Below are positions 33,749 through 43,720 of a DNA stretch of 64,000 nucleotides, in pieces. A model generated the notes under the pieces. The model ran no database searches. It was not told the DNA's origin and was given only the letters and a program-made list of their open reading frames with translations. A program made the translations under genes and the position numbers. Position 1 is the first letter of the stretch; each line of letters opens with the position of its first letter. The stretch comes from Symbiodinium natans (Eukaryota; Sar; Dinophyceae; Suessiales; Symbiodiniaceae): NCBI GenBank assembly GCA_905221605.1, contig CAJNDS010002246.1, positions 846,458-910,457 of the forward strand. Direction: 5' to 3'.

Positions 33749-35999
33749 ACGCTTTAATCCACGCCGGGGCAGCCCTTGCCGCCAAGCACTGTAGAACCCA
33801 CCAAGGGTTCACCCGTTCAAAGGCCTTGGCAAAATCTGAAAGCATGACGGTATACTGGGCATCTTTGAGCTCAAGGTAATGCTGCATTTGGGCATAGTTT
33901 GCCTGTGGCTCTTTGAAATGGTTAAGGAGGGCCTGGGCAGGATGCAAAGAGTCTTTGAAAGACTCAGCAAGGACAGCATAAATTGCAGAGTCAATGATTC
34001 GATCACACGTGTCGGGCATGTCTAATGGCCTGTAATTATCGGCATAAGCACCCTTATCTGCTTTCGGAATGAATACTAATGCCTGAAGTGGATGTTCAGC
34101 TTGAGACAGGCACATCTCCCACATATGATCACCAAGCAAGTTGGCGAAATAGGTCGGATTTTGCCTATAAAAGGCATAAGGTACTCCATCAGGGCCCGGT
34201 GAGGAGTCCTTGGTGGTGATAATGGCCTTGAAGATTGTGCTCTCATCTGGCAGGTCAGCCGGCACGAAGGGGGCCCTTTGTGCATATGGCTGTAGGAGCT
34301 TATCCCATTGATTATCATATTGGCATGGGAAATGGTGCCAGAAGGCCCTAGTTGCTCTCAATGCAGCATCGAACTGACTCATTGATGTAATCAGCTGGCC
34401 ATTTTCACTTCTGACTTGTTGTGAATCGATAATTCGTGGGCAGATTTTCCTGAAGGCCTGCCATTTGAGCTTAGACTTGTCAACCTGCAAGTCCCTTTGA
34501 GCAATAAGAGAACGAAGGCTTGGCGTGGGGGCTGCTTTCAACTCCGCGCCAAGGTGGAGCCGATTAAGAGCTTCTTGAAGCCAGTGTCTCGGAAGTTCAG
34601 CCGAACCATTACCTGATGGCGTGAAGGGGGGTATAGAGATGTGCTTGGCTAAGGACGTAACAGTGTTGGAATCGACGCCAACTGTCGCACAAGAGCGTCT
34701 GTTCAGGAGGCGCACCAGCTTCCTAATTAATGCAGCAATCGAATCACCAGCTTGAGCGCGCAGGTTAGCATGCCACAGGAAACACGTGGCTTTTTGCGCA
34801 ACGAGAGCGTCAGAAGGACAGAGTTTTTGGCCCTTGTTCTGTTCTTCAATCAAGCGGGCTTTGGTGCAATTAATTAATTTGCGGAGGAGGAGATGCGAAG
34901 GGCTAGTTTCCGCTGCTTCGATGCCAGGTAAGTCAGTAGTTGCTGGTGGCACAGAAAAGGCCGCAGCAGGAACTGTTCGAACAGGTGTCGCCGCAACATC
35001 CTTATCAAGCTTGTGTTTCGGCCGAAACCGAATTTTCACCAAATGATGTCCTCCAGTTGCTTTTTTGTGCTTCCAAGAAACTGAACAGATCCGGGAGGAC
35101 ACATACAGTGAGCTGGAGATAAGGTAATGGTCAAGATGGCTGAGGGTAGAGCCTTGCTCAAAGGTTGGATTGTCAGACTTGCATTCAATCAGGTCACCCT
35201 GAGCAAGGAGGTGGGCATACTCGCCTTCCTTCTGCTGATTAACAGCATTGAAGTCACCCCCAAGGACAACCACATGAGTTGAATCTTTAACAAAGGCAGT
35301 GAGTGCAGGGAAGAGTTTCCCCCATTGATCAGGGTGCCAATATACCGACAGAAGCCAATAGCATACCGACCTAAATCTGACCAGCACGGCAAGGGCAAAA
35401 CCAGGCACAAGGTCAATAGTTTCTACAACTTTATAGTTCTGCGGTAAACAAATTGCAACTCCTCCAGAGTGCCCAGATTCCTTCCATACAGCAAGGGAGG
35501 CAACTGTATTTATTCTGGAAGTTGCCTGTCTGAACCTTTGTAAGCAGGCAGCGTTCCACTTAGTTTCCTGTAAGAGCACAGGCGTTTGATGAGCCAAAGC
35601 ACCAATTGTGTGGAGCTTGGCAAGGCCAATAGTGTCAAAGGTACACAGCGAGGTGACATTCCAACTAATAACAGCCTGCAGTTTGCACGGCTCTTTTGGG
35701 ATCGAATCGAAATAAGGAACGAGCTTGTCAGCAATGAGGTTCAAAGCAAGCTCGAGCTCTTCAGTTGGGAGTTGAAGATTGACAGCAGCGACTAAGTCGA
35801 AAGGTCGGTTATCTGTGGCCATAAGAGCTAATTTCAGCTCACGGGTGGTGGGATAGGTGAGTGGCAAGTTATAGGCGAGGAGGATGCTGTTGAGGGATCT
35901 GACACGTGCGCGTTGTCTACGACAGGCAACATAAGCATTAAGGTGCTCAAGGAAGATCACAGACCTTGCCTTGATCACCACTTCACGGATCGACGTCAT
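33597..35999 (-). CDS. Retroelement ORF2, first part: APE endonuclease and RT fingers/palm
   Basis: An AP-type endonuclease spans residues about 110-325: SWN (112-114), QE (144-145), GDFNAV (248-253), LDH (289-291), and GHH (317-319) where SDH is usual. RT follows: SSPGPDGVPYAFY, then FIPKADKGAYADNYRPLDM, then motif A SDFAKAFERVN. Motifs B and C lie in the next frame. The ATG at 35999 overlaps the ORF1 stop as ATGA, which argues for translation by termination-reinitiation. The APE domain fits the poly(A) tail and 18-bp target duplication of the insertion. Confidence 0.85.
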   Translation of the reverse strand: MTSIREVVIKARSVIFLEHLNAYVACRRQRARVRSLNSILLAYNLPLTYPTTRELKLALMATDNRPFDLVAAVNLQLPTEELELALNLIADKLVPYFDSIPKEPCKLQAVISWNVTSLCTFDTIGLAKLHTIGALAHQTPVLLQETKWNAACLQRFRQATSRINTVASLAVWKESGHSGGVAICLPQNYKVVETIDLVPGFALAVLVRFRSVCYWLLSVYWHPDQWGKLFPALTAFVKDSTHVVVLGGDFNAVNQQKEGEYAHLLAQGDLIECKSDNPTFEQGSTLSHLDHYLISSSLYVSSRICSVSWKHKKATGGHHLVKIRFRPKHKLDKDVAATPVRTVPAAAFSVPPATTDLPGIEAAETSPSHLLLRKLINCTKARLIEEQNKGQKLCPSDALVAQKATCFLWHANLRAQAGDSIAALIRKLVRLLNRRSCATVGVDSNTVTSLAKHISIPPFTPSGNGSAELPRHWLQEALNRLHLGAELKAAPTPSLRSLIAQRDLQVDKSKLKWQAFRKICPRIIDSQQVRSENGQLITSMSQFDAALRATRAFWHHFPCQYDNQWDKLLQPYAQRAPFVPADLPDESTIFKAIITTKDSSPGPDGVPYAFYRQNPTYFANLLGDHMWEMCLSQAEHPLQALVFIPKADKGAYADNYRPLDMPDTCDRIIDSAIYAVLAESFKDSLHPAQALLNHFKEPQANYAQMQHYLELKDAQYTVMLSDFAKAFERVNPWWVLQCLAARAAPAWIKAYVIHLMFGRRTQHKVQGFLLYFYPSRPCYGKSNLCRPFLSCLRPLDLGAT

Positions 36000-38900
36000 A
36001 GGGGCAATGGGTCCCTATGGACCCCATAGAAACAAAAGTACGCCGCAGGTTGCCGATCGTAGACATAAATGCGCAGTGCCTTCTCTTGTGTGGGGAGTGT
36101 AGGGGGAATGTTGTTGTGGGTGACGGTCTGTTGATGCACTGTACCTTGCTTATAAGTGGTGTAGTGAACACCTCGTGCATCGATGCCAATGTGCACAGCC
36201 TGTCTACACGGTAGAGCTAGCTTGGCAAAGCAGGAAAAGTCACGAAGGACCTCGCTTAGCCAAGCTTCTTTCGAGCTGCAGTCCGAAGCTAAAGCCTGAC
36301 TGACATGATTCTCAGCAAAGTACGGGGTTAGGAAGAGCGCAAAAAGCTCCCTTTGCCCAAGATGAGGGGAGCACAGGATTGTGTGGCCATACAGGTGTAA
36401 TGCAGCCTCTGTTCCCTCGAAAATCAGGCACGGTGTAGGGAGCTGACTGTTTTCCTTAATTACTTTGTGGAGGAAGGTGCCAGGGCTGGCTCCTTTACGT
36501 TCGGTATCAACGACCTCGATAGCCGATACATGCGTAAGTGCGTGTATCGTATCTCGAGCTTGTGATGCATTAAGCATTGCGACAACACACTGGTCATCTT
36601 GTTCGACGTAAAGAAAGAGATCGACTGGCGGAGACTTCACACTGAAGCTGGCCTCTTTCCAGTGTTGCGCATAAAGGGTGTCTTGCTGTCCCTTTACAAG
36701 GAGAAATTGAGGAATGAACTCCTTTCTAAAGGCCATGAACTCAAGGTGCAACGCTTTGAGAAAACTGATCATGCATTGCCCTTGTGCAGGAAAGTCAAGG
36801 AAATGCAAGGCGAACTTGGCACTGAGACGAGCAACAGACTCTCTGCAAAAACTCGCCATGACTGTGCGTCTCGACCCACACAAGATTTGTAGCTGTGGAT
36901 CAACACGTTGCAGAACAAGCTGTATGGCCGAAGGGATTCCTCTTTCTTGCAACAAGTCTTGCGCTTTGTGGAATCGAGTTTCTGTCACAAAGGAAATTCC
37001 TTTGGGAATGCCCGAAGCGCTTTCTCTAATTCCTTGGAATTTACCTTGGCCAGGGGTATACTCCAAAACAACAGGCTTGTTGATGACTAAGCCAGGTTTG
37101 AGCCAACCAATAACATTAAGTTCTTTGCACGGAAAAGGCGCATCGAACTTATGCGAAAATTTGCTTTGAAGTCTCACACCTGGGGTAGCCGCAAGGACCT
37201 GTTGGCCATAGCTAGGCCAGCATTGGAGAAACTGTGCCAGGGGTAGTGGTTTCCAATGGCTGCCTGGATCTTCTTTCAATAGCTCTTGAAGTGACGTATG
37301 TTTGATCGCAGCTTTGAGAGCCCCGGGGTAAAAGCAATTCCCCACTATAGAGGCAATGCACATGTCGTTGATGTGTTCCTCAACATCTGCTAGCCATACA
37401 TCAAGCTCAGCGTCCCTCAGCATTTCTTTGTAGTGAGCTACCCTAAAGGGAGGAATGCCACTGTCACCAATTAGGAAGGCATTCTCAGCACGGAGAAGTT
37501 CAGAGTTGGCCTCAGCAAAGCGATCCATCGCAGCGAGGCTTGGGATGTCAGCTTGGAAAGAAGGCTTCTGTACTTCTGTGACAAAGCGCAGGCCAATGGG
37601 TCCATCAGGAACAAATTTTTCCCAAGGGAGATTCGGAACCCCATTGGTAGTCTTAGCTGCCTGAGAGAATTGTCTCTGGAAGGCTTCAGCCCCACCAAAG
37701 CTGGGTACATGGTATAGAAGGGCCGAAGGGTGGTAAAAGTATGCAGCCAACCGGAGACCTCTCTCGCGATCAAAGCGCTTGGGGCGAAGCCAAGGTTTGT
37801 GCTTGTCTCCAGGGGGTTGCATTCCGCACATATGATCCGCAACAGGACGCCATCCCTGGAACCACGGAGTAGGGCGATTGCTGAAGGTACCGATTTGCCC
37901 ATATCTGGTAAAGAATTTTCTTTTCCTTTCGACATGGCCAAATGCTGCTCCAGCAATATGATGACAGCAGCACTCACGGATTCCCAAAATCTTCTGAATG
38001 AAATCCTGGTGTATGGGCTTCATAGATCCAGCATTTTCAAGGAAAATGTGCACGCACTCAATGATGCTGGGTTCAATACTCTGCAAGGCAAGCAACACCG
38101 CGTATATAACAAGCATGTGCTGCGAACGGTCCCCAAGAAGGCCCAAACCACCTGAGCTGGACCCTGCAACAGTAAGATCTTGGCAAGGGGAGCCAGCAGG
38201 AATGATGATGGCAGTCTTTTGGGGATGGATCCTTCCAAGGAAGGATAGGCATTCACGCAGCAGTCGGTAGTCTTCTTTAAGCAGAGTCCAAACATCATCA
38301 ATTGCAATTGATGGCACACAATGTGAATCAAGAGCCCATCTTTGGCTTTTGTCGTAGTCATACTTATGACATATGAGGGCGCGAAGAACACTGTCACTTT
38401 CCGCACTCACAGCGGCAACCGGTTGCTGCTTGAGGCATTCAACAGTGACAGCGCGCGAAATTCCGCATCCGTCAAAAAGAGATAAGATGACATAACGATC
38501 AACACCTAATGCAACCTGGATGTTGTCTTCCGATGAGACCCCATTGGCTTTGCTGCCTCTGATCCCTGGTTTACATTCTCTTCTCTTGGGGACAGGCTTT
38601 ACATTGTTAAGTTTGTCGAGTCCCTTCTTGACTCTACGCATCTGAGATTCTGAGCTCGAGTTGGGCTTAACTTTGATAGAGTGGCTATACCTGTCAAAGC
38701 CACTCCTCTCAGAGTTCTGTTCGATTTGAACTCCTTGCTGCCGAGCCTCCTGTTCATCATCAGAATCTGTAGCAATGGAATGGACTTCAGGGAGAGTTGC
38801 GCTATCAATTTGCGTTGCCTGAGCAGCATTAGGGTCGGGGAGGAGACCTATGCTGGCTTTGTGCTCTGACTCCTCGTTATTCTCGCCCTTTTTGTCTGCG

Positions 38901-39618
38901 TCAATTCCGGTATCACTCTTACTCACCTCAGCCTGCGGCAGAAGATGAGCACAGGCCGAGTCAGGCAAGCCAAATTCTGTTCCTGAGGTGGTAGTCAGAT
39001 AGGTTGTAGAAGGGACAGGGCTGTCCCAACTTGTTGCAACCTTGGTCGCTTCTGCCTGTTCAACTGCGAGTGTTTCACCCAGTACTTGTTGCACTGCCTT
39101 CTCGCTAGGATCAGCGTGGTGCCGAACTATCTCACCGAAGGAATTAACGAGAGCAGTGGCGGGATAAAGCTGGTTAGCACTAGCACTCCTAATGAAGATG
39201 GCTTCAATGTGGAGTTTAGCCTTGATCAATTGGGCCCACAGGTTCTCTTTACGGACTCCATAAATCGAGTCATAAAGAAGAATGGAATCTCCTGACTGTT
39301 CTCTGGCATGGTGCAAAACAAGATAATGCTTGGCCCCAGGGTCATGTAGAACGAGTGCAACAACATTATATGCCTGTTGCATGACATGCACTGTACTGCC
39401 GAGAAAATTTTGGATATCCCCCTCGCGTTTACAGACTTGCTCAAAAGAACTCTTCTGCGTCTTCTGCGTAAGGAGGCAGAAGAAAGATGGGAGTCTTTGA
39501 ATGTCAAGTTTGCAAGTGTCGTTGCGCGGACCGAGGTTTTGCTGCATGCAAGCAATGGCAAGGTCAGCGAGTTGACCTAAATCGGCAAGGATATTGAACT
39601 GATCAGCGGAGTCCTGTT
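35996..39618 (-). CDS. Retroelement ORF1 with C5 cytosine DNA methyltransferase domain
   Basis: The open frame continues upstream to 39664, but its first 15 residues come from flanking DNA; the first internal ATG is at 39547. Numbering from 39664, a methyltransferase spans about residues 390-790: motif I VILSLFDGCG (392-401), motif IV AGSPCQDL with catalytic Cys 494 (about 38183-38185), motif VI ENAGSM (543-548), motif VIII GHVERKRKFF (576-585) and motif X-like SIVGNCFYPGALKAAI (772-787). All core motifs are in order, so the domain looks intact. SLFDG, PCQ and RKRKFF resemble eukaryotic DNMT3-type and bacterial C5 enzymes. Acidic and Ser-rich sequence precedes it and about 430 unknown residues follow. 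Inference: it could methylate its own or host DNA in the nucleus. Confidence 0.87.
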
Positions 39619-39636
39619 TGAAGGCAGCCCCACAGC
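39619..39636. repeat. Target-site duplication, right copy
   Basis: Identical 18-mer to 18072-18089, followed directly by the continuation of TIR element copy 2. Confidence 0.88.
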
Positions 39637-40214
39637 AACCCAACAGCGACAGCTTGCCGAGCACTCACCAGAACACACACTTGCTGAACGATCTGTTTGT
39701 AATTATCTCTTTCTACAGCTTGCAACTCGATTTCCATTTCCATTCGACTTTTTTGACAAAGCTTCGATGGCGTGCTTCTTGTCTTTGATTTTCCAAAATG
39801 GCCAAACATTGCGTGTTGCAATTCTCCCTGGATTCACCATTCAACGAATTTTCGAAAATGTTGAAAAAAACCCTTAAAATCAACACTTGATCAGTTAAAT
39901 TTGTTGAATTACTCTGGTGTTTCGCTCGCTTCGCTCGCACTTATTCACATTCTGGTAATACACTTTGCAATTTTCAAGTGGTTTGGCTTGGGCGTCGCGC
40001 GCAACCTTAACGAATCAACACCACGGTTGAACTCGTCTCGTCCTGCAGTTGATTTCTGTCCAAACGGCACTGTCAGAGGCTTTTAAAAACACTTGTTTCA
40101 AAGCATTGAACTTTTCCAAGCTGCAGTTTCCACCGATGTTGACTCTGCACCCTTCTTTTCTCCTCTTCTGCCTTCAGGCCTTGCACCAAAACCTGGAGAA
40201 TCTGAAACCCAAGA
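39619..40214. mobile_element. TIR element copy 2, right part
   Basis: Collinear with 16383-16997 of the complete copy. It breaks off at CTGAAACCCAAGA, about 55 bp before the expected right terminus, where another element begins. Confidence 0.8.
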
Positions 40215-40453
40215 CTACATGGACGAGCTTGGGTACTTAGCGCGTGGGATCTTATTAGTATTCTCGCCGTCCTTTCTTGGTTCTGGTTGGTTCTTGTCTT
40301 GTTTTGTTGTTGTTTCTTGGTGTTGTTCGTCTTTCTTGTTCTTGTTGCTTCTCACGGCCCACGGCATGTTTCACACCTAGTTGCGAGACCCACAAGAACG
40401 GCCTACGGTGCTGCTCATGTAGTAAAGAGGCGCCCACTTTCAAAAAAAAAAAA
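40215..40453 (+). mobile_element. SINE-like or 5'-truncated LINE copy with poly(A)
   Basis: The sequence TACTTAGCGCGTGGGATC, then CAAGAACGGCCTACGGTGC and ATGTAGTAAAGAGGCGCCC, ends in about 13 A. The same blocks end the large retroelement on the opposite strand. It is therefore either a truncated relative or a SINE using the same tail. No target-site duplication was found. Confidence 0.6.
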
Positions 40454-40480
40454 AGAGTGCCGACCCTTCCGCAGGTGGGT

Positions 40481-40640
40481 TAGCCAGTGCCCCATGGTGA
40501 TCAGTGATCAGCCCGTGGGGTCTTAAGGAGACACAGCCTTCTGCACAAGGCAGCGTAGAGGCGCACGGTGTTCGCCGTACCAAATGTTCTTACTCCGTGG
40601 TGATCAGCCAGTGCTATCCCAGAGCAGCCAAGGGCTACCA
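40481..40640 (+). repeat. Diverged copy of family R2
   Basis: Contains GGCGCACGGTGTTCGCCGTA and CGTGGTGATCAGCCAGTG, matching the reverse complement of 15340-15430. Confidence 0.6.
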
Positions 40641-40993
40641 ACATCACTCTTGACAGGTTCCAGTGCCTTAAGGGCTGCATAATTTGCTCGTACTGAGTTG
40701 CTCCCTCATCCTTATCTGTAGGGACAACACGTCACCGCTTTGAGAGCAGAGGGCTTTCTAGCTCTGCCGGCCCGGTGCACCGTAGCCCAGCACCTGGTGT
40801 CAGAGCAAAGGGCGTTGGCAATCCCCACAGTTTCGTCGTATGCGTAGAAGCTCGTGGTCTCGCGCGTTCACGCTCTAAAAGTGGTGGTTTTCGTGCAGCT
40901 TTTGCTTCGATGCACAACCGCTGTGTTATTTTTCCAACAGTGGTGTTGTTCTTGTTGAAGCGTCACCTGACAGGATATGCCCGTAGCCGCAAG

Positions 40994-41126
40994 ATCATAA
41001 AGTTGCCAATCTGCTGTTCAATGTTGGCAGTAGGCTGGGGTTTCGGTTGCATGGGTGAGGTGGGAGCAAGTCACAACCTGTCAAATAACTTTCCAACATT
41101 GAACAGCGAAATGTCAACCTTATGAT
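40994..41126. repeat. Foldback, 34-bp arms
   Basis: The left arm ATCATAAAGTTGCC ... CTGTTCAATGTTGG is mirrored at 41093-41126 with about five mismatches, loop about 65 nt. Confidence 0.7.
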
Positions 41127-41393
41127 CTGCCTGTCTCTAGAAAGCATTGATTTTTTTCTGACGACACTTGTCGAGGCGATCAAAGAACAATGCTGCAGAT
41201 GTCTCATCACTTGAGTGCAGTTTCAGGACCCAAAAAAACACAAGAAACGTAGGACGCATCACGTGACCTCACAGTAAATTCTTCAAATTATTTGGAAATA
41301 TATACATATGTATATCGACATACATGTATACATATATATATATATACAAAACCAAGAAAGGCAACATGGTACATTAAGATCCCCTTCTTTGCC

Positions 41394-41395
41394 CT

Positions 41396-41432
<37 letters not shown>

Positions 41433-41608
41433 GGTATGTGTGTGTATATGTGGATATGTGTATATGTGTCTATGTGTATATGTGCATATGTGTATTATAT
41501 GTGTATATGTGTATATGTGTATAGGTGTTATATGTGCATATGTGCATATGTGCATATGTGTATATGTGTATATGTGTATATGTGAATATGTGTATATGTG
41601 TACATGCT
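41394..41608. repeat. (CT)n, (AT)n and (TATGTG)n microsatellite
   Basis: A short CT run and AT run are followed by about 25 diverged units of TATGTG/TATATGTG. No coding meaning; frames translated as Tyr-Ile-His-Cys repeats are artefacts. Confidence 0.9.
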
Positions 41609-42559
41609 GTAAATCTTAACAGCACTGAATCATTGCATGATTTCGCCAGGTGGAACTAGTTCGTAGTTGGACATAGCTCTGGTGCATAGCTTGACATACA
41701 TATGCCATCTCACACTTCGACATTGTCGCTCCTGCGCGTCAGCCCAAGGTTTAGGGTTTAGGGATTAGGGTTAAGAGCATCATAATGCATTGAAATGACA
41801 ATTGTCATGGTTGTCCATTTGAGCAGCTCGCTTGCGCAGCAGCCACCGGCTAATGTTCATGCAGGCATCCCCGCTTGGCAAAGCTTGCATCCTCACAGAA
41901 GCGCAAGTGAACTAAATTGTTGCTGTTGATGGGGTGAAATCCTGATGTCATAGCCTTGCTATCAAGCTAAAATCGTGTGTGTGTGTACATGTGTTAAAGC
42001 CACACGGCAATTTGCAGCAGATTGGTTTCGGCATTACAGGTATGTGTCTGGATGAATTACGCATGCGCTTAATTGTACGTAGCCCATTCGTTGTATTCCT
42101 TATGGGCCGGGCAAGCATGGTCAACGTGTTGTTGGACGAGCGCGAGGCAAAATGTCGCGGCCTTAAAAGTGTTTTTGACGCACCAAGATTGATGGTAATG
42201 TTTCTGCATGTCTTTGCTTTCGCACATCGTCCACTTGCAGGTCTTGCACTCGACCTCCATTGCTTCCAGAGGACGTGTGAGAATGGAAGCCTGCCGTTTA
42301 GACGGCTCGGTGAGACCTTGCAAACCCCAAATCCCAGCATTGTTGTGATGCCTTTGCCAGCAAAGGGATCTTTGTTGCGGGAGCTTAAAGCTCAACGGAA
42401 GTCAGACCTTGCATGTGGACAAATCCGGCCCTGAACCCAAAACCCTACATCTTAAACCCTCAACCCTTAACCCGAACACCCTAAAGCCTAAACCCTAAAC
42501 CCCTTAAACCCTTAAACCCTCAACCCTAACACCCTGGCCCCGAAACCTTTGAACCCCAG

Positions 42560-42637
42560 AGCATCAACGGCAACCACGCGGAGGACCCCCCGAACGCTTC
42601 GCCACCTGCGGCCGCGTTTCCGCCGGATGTCTCTGAG
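42560..42637 (+). CDS. Candidate internal exon, unknown product
   Basis: It has a CCCCAG acceptor and a CTGAG donor edge before GTGGGC. The 78 nt are exactly 26 codons in phase 0: SINGNHAEDPPNASPPAAAF and onward. A Pro/Ala-rich linker type sequence. Flanked by CCCTAAA repeats on both sides. Confidence 0.5.
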
Positions 42638-42954
42638 GTGGGCAACCCTAACCCTTAAACCCCAAACCCTAAACCCTGAACTGTAAACCCTAAACTCTAA
42701 ACCTTAAGCCCTCAACCCTCAACCCCAAACCCTAAACCCTGAACCCTGAACCGTGAACCCTGAACCCTGAACCCTAAACCCTAAACCCAGACCTTACATA
42801 TGCTTTCGCGGAGGCCCTTGAAAGAAACTCACGGCAAACTTTTGCCTGAAACTGCAAACCCTAAACCATAGTCCCCTAAAACCCTTGAACCCTTCAACCC
42901 TTCAACCCTAAATTCCCTATACCCTAAACCCTAAAGCCAAAATCCCCTCTCCAG

Positions 42955-43034
42955 CTCTGAAAACGAAGGCTGACGGCCTTTTGCGTATGCTCGCGGAGCG
43001 GGGAGACGAAGAGGCTGGGTTTGTTCGGGCTGAG
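42955..43034 (+). CDS. Candidate internal exon, unknown product
   Basis: After CTCTCCAG only one frame is open: LKTKADGLLRMLAERGDEEA and onward, helical and charged. Probably the same gene as the 42560 exon. The 3' edge (GCTGAG before GGCTTAGGG) is uncertain. Confidence 0.48.
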
Positions 43035-43673
43035 GGCTTAGGGTTTAGGGTTTAGGTCTTAGGGTTAAAGGGTTTAGGATAAAGAAGGGTTTAGGGTTTA
43101 GGTCTTGGGGTTATAGGGTTTATGATTAGGTTTCGGAATTCATGACTTCCACAAACAATAGACCCCAAACCCTAAACCCTGAACCGTAAACCCTCAACCC
43201 TGAACCCTCAACCCTAAACCCTAAACCCTAAACCCCTTAACCCTAAACCCTTAGCCCTAAACCCTGCACTAGACCCCGAGCCTTTAAACCCTAAACCGTA
43301 CGACCGAAGCCCTTAAACCCCTAAACTCCAAACTCTCGCAGTTTCCACCCCTCCAGTGGACGGGAGTTGGTTTCGGGGTGTCGGGTTTCGGGTTTAGGGC
43401 CCTCAGGGAGGTTGAATGTGGAGGGTTTCGGGCGAAGAAAACCCTACAGCCCCTTAACATTCACCCCACCCTCAACCCTAACCCCTAACCCCTAACCCCT
43501 AACCGCTAACCCCTAACCCCTAACCCTAAACCCTAAACCCTAAACCCTAAACCCTAAACCCTAAACCCTAAACCCTAAGCCCTAAACCCTAAACCCCAAA
43601 CCCTAAACCCTGAACCCCCTCAAGACAACTGGGTTTAGGTGGCTGCTCATAGGGTGAATGATGTCGCGCGCAG

Positions 43674-43720
43674 GCCTTTGTCTTGGCAAGCAGCGTCCTC
43701 TCTGGTGACTGGGCAGAAGT
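43674..43720 (+). CDS. Candidate internal exon, unknown product
   Basis: After GCGCGCAG the frame reads AFVLASSVLSGDWAEV. The likely donor lies at the start of a family-2 foldback (GTGGGGGTTTAC), so the intron appears to start with the mobile element itself. Coordinates at both ends are approximate. Confidence 0.35.

Larger units (their letters stand above)
18090..39618 (-). mobile_element. 21.5-kb LINE-type retroelement insertion carrying a DNA methyltransferase
   Basis: The insertion is bounded by an 18-bp target-site duplication and begins on the plus strand with ten T, that is, a poly(A) tail for a minus-strand element. All long frames inside run on the minus strand: ORF1 with a C5 methyltransferase, ORF2 with APE, RT, zinc knuckle and RNase H, then a helicase/hydrolase block and tandem 3' repeats. 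The ORF1 frame runs straight through the 5' edge into flanking DNA, so the element is probably 5'-truncated. Frameshifts in RT and helicase show it is dead. Whether the helicase block is native cargo or a nested second element is not settled. Confidence 0.8.
40641..42420. other. Non-coding stretch with foldback and microsatellites
   Basis: No supported gene. It contains the foldback at 40994-41126, an AT/CT repeat (41300-41430) and the hexanucleotide array. Frames around 41950-42430 have no recognised domain. Confidence 0.45.

Noticed and set aside
39200-39330. Ulp1/C48-type cysteine protease near the ORF1 N-terminus (HYLVLHH ... ILLYDSIYG)
   Set aside because: The short resemblance to the His-Asp region lacks a clear catalytic Cys and Gln; too weak to annotate.
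39620-39664. ATG at 39664 as the start of ORF1
   Set aside because: It lies in the flanking TIR element, outside the target-site duplication, and the same peptide (MLGK.. LLGCCGAAF) is encoded in the uninterrupted copy at about 16428.
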